DNA of 6,538 bases from Frankiales bacterium (lineage in GTDB: Bacteria > Actinomycetota > Actinomycetes > Mycobacteriales > SCTD01), in the NCBI GenBank assembly GCA_004299215.1, contig SCTD01000217.1, forward strand, positions 1 to 6,538, written 5' to 3'. The notes under the pieces were generated by a model that was given only the letters and a program-made list of their open reading frames with translations, searched no databases and had not been told where the DNA came from. Position 1 is the first letter of the stretch; every line of letters starts with the position of its first letter. This document shows positions 5,988 through 6,538 of the stretch, piece by piece. A program made the position numbers and the translations under genes.

Positions 5988-6485
5988 TCAGCCGCCGCCC
6001 TGGTCGCGCAGAGCGGCCGCAAGCGGGACGAGTGCGGACGGACCGACCCGGGCGGCGTGGTGCCCGGCGAGCAGGAACCACGCGGCGACCCGGGCCCAGT
6101 CCTCCCGCATCCCCGGCAGCCCGCCGCGCGCCTGCCACAGGGCAGCTGCCGCGTCTGCTGTGAGCACTCCCGGCGGCGGGGACGAGAGGTCGGCCTCGAC
6201 CAGGCCGATCCCGGCACCGGTGCGCGCGGCCGCGGAGAGCACCGACCTCAGGTGCGGCTCGTCCTCGGCGGAGACCCCCAGGTCGAGGTGCGGCAGGGCG
6301 GCGTCCAGCAGCGCCTCGCCGACGCCGTGCGCGTCGGCCTCGAAGGCCCGCCGCGTGCCGAGCTCGTGCAGCGTCGCGGACGCGAAGGACCTGCCCGGCG
6401 CGGACGGCCAGCCGCCGCTCCCGCTCAGGGTCGGCAGGACCAGCGGCATCGGCTCGACCGGCGGTCGCCGGCGGAAGAGCCTCAC
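5988..6485 (-). CDS. Hypothetical protein, 165 residues, unrecognised
   Basis: I do not recognise this family. The protein begins with a basic stretch, MRLFRRRPP, followed by a proline- and glycine-rich segment (8-31). The rest is mostly predicted helical and soluble, with alanine-rich amphipathic stretches such as RAFEADAHGVGEALLDAALPHLDLG (46-70), DEPHLRSVLSAAARTGAGIGLVEADL (75-100) and REDWARVAAWFLLAGHHAARVG (127-148). No signal peptide, cysteine or clear membrane segment is seen. The frame is open to the window edge, but the GTG at 6485 overlaps the stop of what looks like the end of another gene (GTGA), the same junction style as the other genes here, which favours this start. M13 is an alternative. 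Codon use is as GC-rich as in its neighbours, which supports it being a real gene. Confidence 0.65.
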   Translation of the reverse strand: MRLFRRRPPVEPMPLVLPTLSGSGGWPSAPGRSFASATLHELGTRRAFEADAHGVGEALLDAALPHLDLGVSAEDEPHLRSVLSAAARTGAGIGLVEADLSSPPPGVLTADAAAALWQARGGLPGMREDWARVAAWFLLAGHHAARVGPSALVPLAAALRDQGGG

Positions 6486-6538
6486 CGCTCGCGCCGTCCG
6501 TCCTGCCAGGCGTGCCGGCCGGTGACGTCGACGCCGAG
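6482..6538 (-). CDS. C-terminal end of a further minus-strand gene (partial)
   Basis: From the window edge the minus strand reads LGVDVTGRHAWQDGRRER and then a TGA that overlaps the GTG start of the next gene. Seventeen of its eighteen codons end in G or C, as expected for a coding frame here. At 18 residues it is too short to assign to a family. Confidence 0.4.
   Translation of the reverse strand, partial: LGVDVTGRHAWQDGRRER

Noticed and set aside
5485..6138. 217-codon minus-strand frame overlapping the DUF4870 gene
   Set aside because: It is an alternative frame rich in A, G, R and P. The DUF4870 frame has family motifs, a full ribosome-binding site and a stop just before the hairpin.

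Overview
The window is very GC-rich and tightly packed, with third codon positions almost always G or C and frequent GTG starts. Together with the gene families present (DUF485 plus an ActP/MctC-type symporter, a DUF4870 protein), this points to a high-GC Gram-positive actinobacterium. The genus cannot be told from this stretch.

Left part, plus strand (1-3425): four genes in one run, each joined to the next by a 4-base start/stop overlap. They are (i) the C-terminal part of a LytS-type sensor histidine kinase, cut by the window edge; (ii) a LytTR-family response regulator; (iii) a 126-residue protein with two membrane segments; and (iv) a 590-residue sodium:solute symporter (SSS) family transporter with a long, probably extracellular, insertion. 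The layout suggests a sensor/regulator pair co-transcribed with a nutrient transporter and a small membrane partner.

Middle, plus strand (3426-5459): after a 73-base gap come a DUF485 small membrane protein and an ActP/MctC-type acetate or short monocarboxylate symporter, again overlapping by ATGA. The gap holds a perfect 14-bp palindrome, GTGACCCGGGTCAC, with the GTGA-N6-TCAC layout of a CRP/GlxR-type operator. A direct repeat of ACCGCTCG with a 20-base period lies in the last codons of the first transporter, about 110-140 bases before the DUF485 start. It is a speculative site for the neighbouring LytTR regulator. A strong hairpin at 5475-5513 closes this operon.

Right part, minus strand (5517-6538): a DUF4870 membrane protein, convergent with the symporter operon; an unrecognised 165-residue protein; and the last codons of a further gene that overlaps it. 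An imperfect inverted repeat sits just upstream of the DUF4870 ribosome-binding site.

Overall reading (inference): the plus-strand genes look like a carboxylate sensing and uptake locus, with two 'small two-TM protein + SSS transporter' modules side by side and a LytS/LytTR system next to them. This recalls the way LytS/LytTR systems such as BtsS/BtsR control carboxylate transporters in enterobacteria. No mobile element, RNA gene or CRISPR array was seen, and no gene-free stretch exceeds about 75 bases.
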